NCBI GenBank assembly: GCA_002256425.1
Contig: NKIZ01000001.1
Coordinates: 1,261,943 to 1,325,942, forward strand
Source: Alphaproteobacteria bacterium PA2
GTDB taxonomy: Bacteria > Pseudomonadota > Alphaproteobacteria > Caulobacterales > Caulobacteraceae
Length of the DNA stretch: 64,000 bases
Direction of reading: 5' to 3'
The notes below the pieces were generated by a model, which did not search any database, was not told the DNA's origin, and worked only from the letters and a program-made list of their open reading frames with translations. A program made the position numbers and the translations under genes. This document shows positions 63,404 through 64,000 of this stretch, in pieces (position 1 is the first letter of the stretch; every line of letters begins with the position of its first letter).

Positions 63404-64000
63404 GTGTCGGCCCTATCTTCAACCACAACTGACCGGGCTGTCCGCAGCCTTGGCGCCCTGCAGAAGTCCGCCTCGACCAGTCGTGTCCTCAATCTCCTGG
63501 CGGTCTGCAACAACCCGGAGGTCGATCCCGACTACCTGACCAAGCCCTTCTTCCAGAACCGCACCCTCAATGAGAGCCTTGTGCTCAAGCACAAGATCCG
63601 CCCGGACGAACAGTATGTGTTCAAGGGCAAGAAGCACGTCGCCACCAAGATCATCGTCCCCTTTGAAAAGTCAGACCTCCGGCTTGGTGGTCGATCCTTC
63701 TTCGTTGGCCAGACCGGCTGGCTGGACATGCTTCAGGGGCTCGCCCGGGACGGAGAGGATCTGGCGCGGGACATCATGCTGCTGGAGGCCCTTGAGGAAC
63801 TGCCTTCCCTGGATCCCTTCATCCTGCGCGAGCATCTGCGTCGCCGGGGGTTCGACATATCCTCCAGCTATTTCGCCATTTCCGAAGCCGACATGGCCCG
63901 CATGCAGACCTTTGTGGGCGCCCAGATCTACAGGCTGATCGATATGGCGTTTTCCGAAAATGGCGAGGCCCGCACCGGAAAGCTCACCGCCGCCCTTCTG
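63404..64000 (+). CDS. Unrecognised protein, partial (right edge)
   Basis: An open frame of 199 codons running off the right edge. It starts at GTG 63404 with GGAGG six bases upstream. The sequence begins MSALSSTTTDRAVRSLGALQ and continues with LNLLAVCNNPEVDPDYL, KGKKHVATKIIVPFEKSDLR and GGRSFFVGQTGWLDMLQGLA. It has balanced charge, no signal peptide and no transmembrane helix in the visible part. The composition and codon use are those of the backbone, so it is a real gene. I do not recognise the family. The 198 bases before it contain an AT-rich stretch (about 63288-63306) that could be its promoter. Confidence 0.65.
   Translation, partial: MSALSSTTTDRAVRSLGALQKSASTSRVLNLLAVCNNPEVDPDYLTKPFFQNRTLNESLVLKHKIRPDEQYVFKGKKHVATKIIVPFEKSDLRLGGRSFFVGQTGWLDMLQGLARDGEDLARDIMLLEALEELPSLDPFILREHLRRRGFDISSSYFAISEADMARMQTFVGAQIYRLIDMAFSENGEARTGKLTAALL

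Overview
The window is GC-rich DNA from an alphaproteobacterium, almost certainly a member of the Caulobacteraceae (Phenylobacterium/Caulobacter-like). The evidence is the complete elongasome operon mreB-mreC-mreD-mrdA-rodA, a large coiled-coil protein with the layout of the Caulobacter polarity factor TipN, a Coq4 homologue, methylmalonyl-CoA mutase in two subunits, and many small Caulobacterales-type genes. No rRNA, tRNA, CRISPR array or transposase was seen. Most of the window is ordinary chromosomal backbone of short operons in mixed orientations, often with ATGA overlaps.

Layout. 1-9200: a DUF2339/DUF3999 envelope pair (the second runs off the left edge), then small genes (DUF1272, HAD phosphatase, methyltransferase, aminopeptidase P, GNAT, GIY-YIG, DUF3830). 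9200-13700: prmA with its ribosome-binding site inside a hairpin, an alpha/beta hydrolase, a UvrD/PcrA helicase and a ribbon-helix-helix protein. 13800-19700: coq4, a fatty-acid-hydroxylase-type enzyme, enoyl-CoA hydratase, DUF2490, periplasmic alpha-carbonic anhydrase, an OxyR-like regulator without the peroxidatic cysteine, and DUF4169. 19700-22330: aspartate-type aminotransferase, TVP38/TMEM64 membrane protein and a glutathione transferase. 22330-24080: a visibly less GC-rich patch with a frameshifted esterase and a methyltransferase, bordered by a palindromic repeat element. 24400-30300: leuA behind a leucine-rich leader peptide, an EamA exporter, a phytanoyl-CoA dioxygenase-like protein, SRPBCC and an ABC-F ATPase. 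30583-36440: the rod-shape operon. 36470-46750: hydrolases, a TPR plus tubulin-tyrosine-ligase-like protein in an operon with proline iminopeptidase, transporters, an amidase and a class III aminotransferase. 46757-48855: a second less GC-rich patch with a dual-specificity phosphatase, a GNAT, a ComB-like protein, an orphan antitoxin and a toxin relic. 48980-53390: a quinone-oxidoreductase-type MDR enzyme, two repeat units, a membrane-bound LuxR regulator paired with DUF4199, and an Ada-AlkA fusion overlapping an O6-methylguanine methyltransferase. 53547-64000: TipN-like protein, mutB/mutA, a SLOG-domain membrane protein, two alpha/beta hydrolases, and an unrecognised gene cut by the right edge.

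The genes form several functional sets: peptidoglycan elongation and polarity (mre/rod operon, TipN-like), alkylation repair (Ada-AlkA plus Ogt), propionate/methylmalonyl metabolism (mutAB), leucine synthesis under probable attenuation, and ubiquinone synthesis (Coq4). The best candidates for little-described biology are the TPR-TTL/iminopeptidase operon (37457-39969), the SLOG four-helix membrane protein (59818-61500), the LuxR/DUF4199 membrane pair (50298-51299), and the composite palindromic element present at two loci (24219-24340 and 50001-50247).
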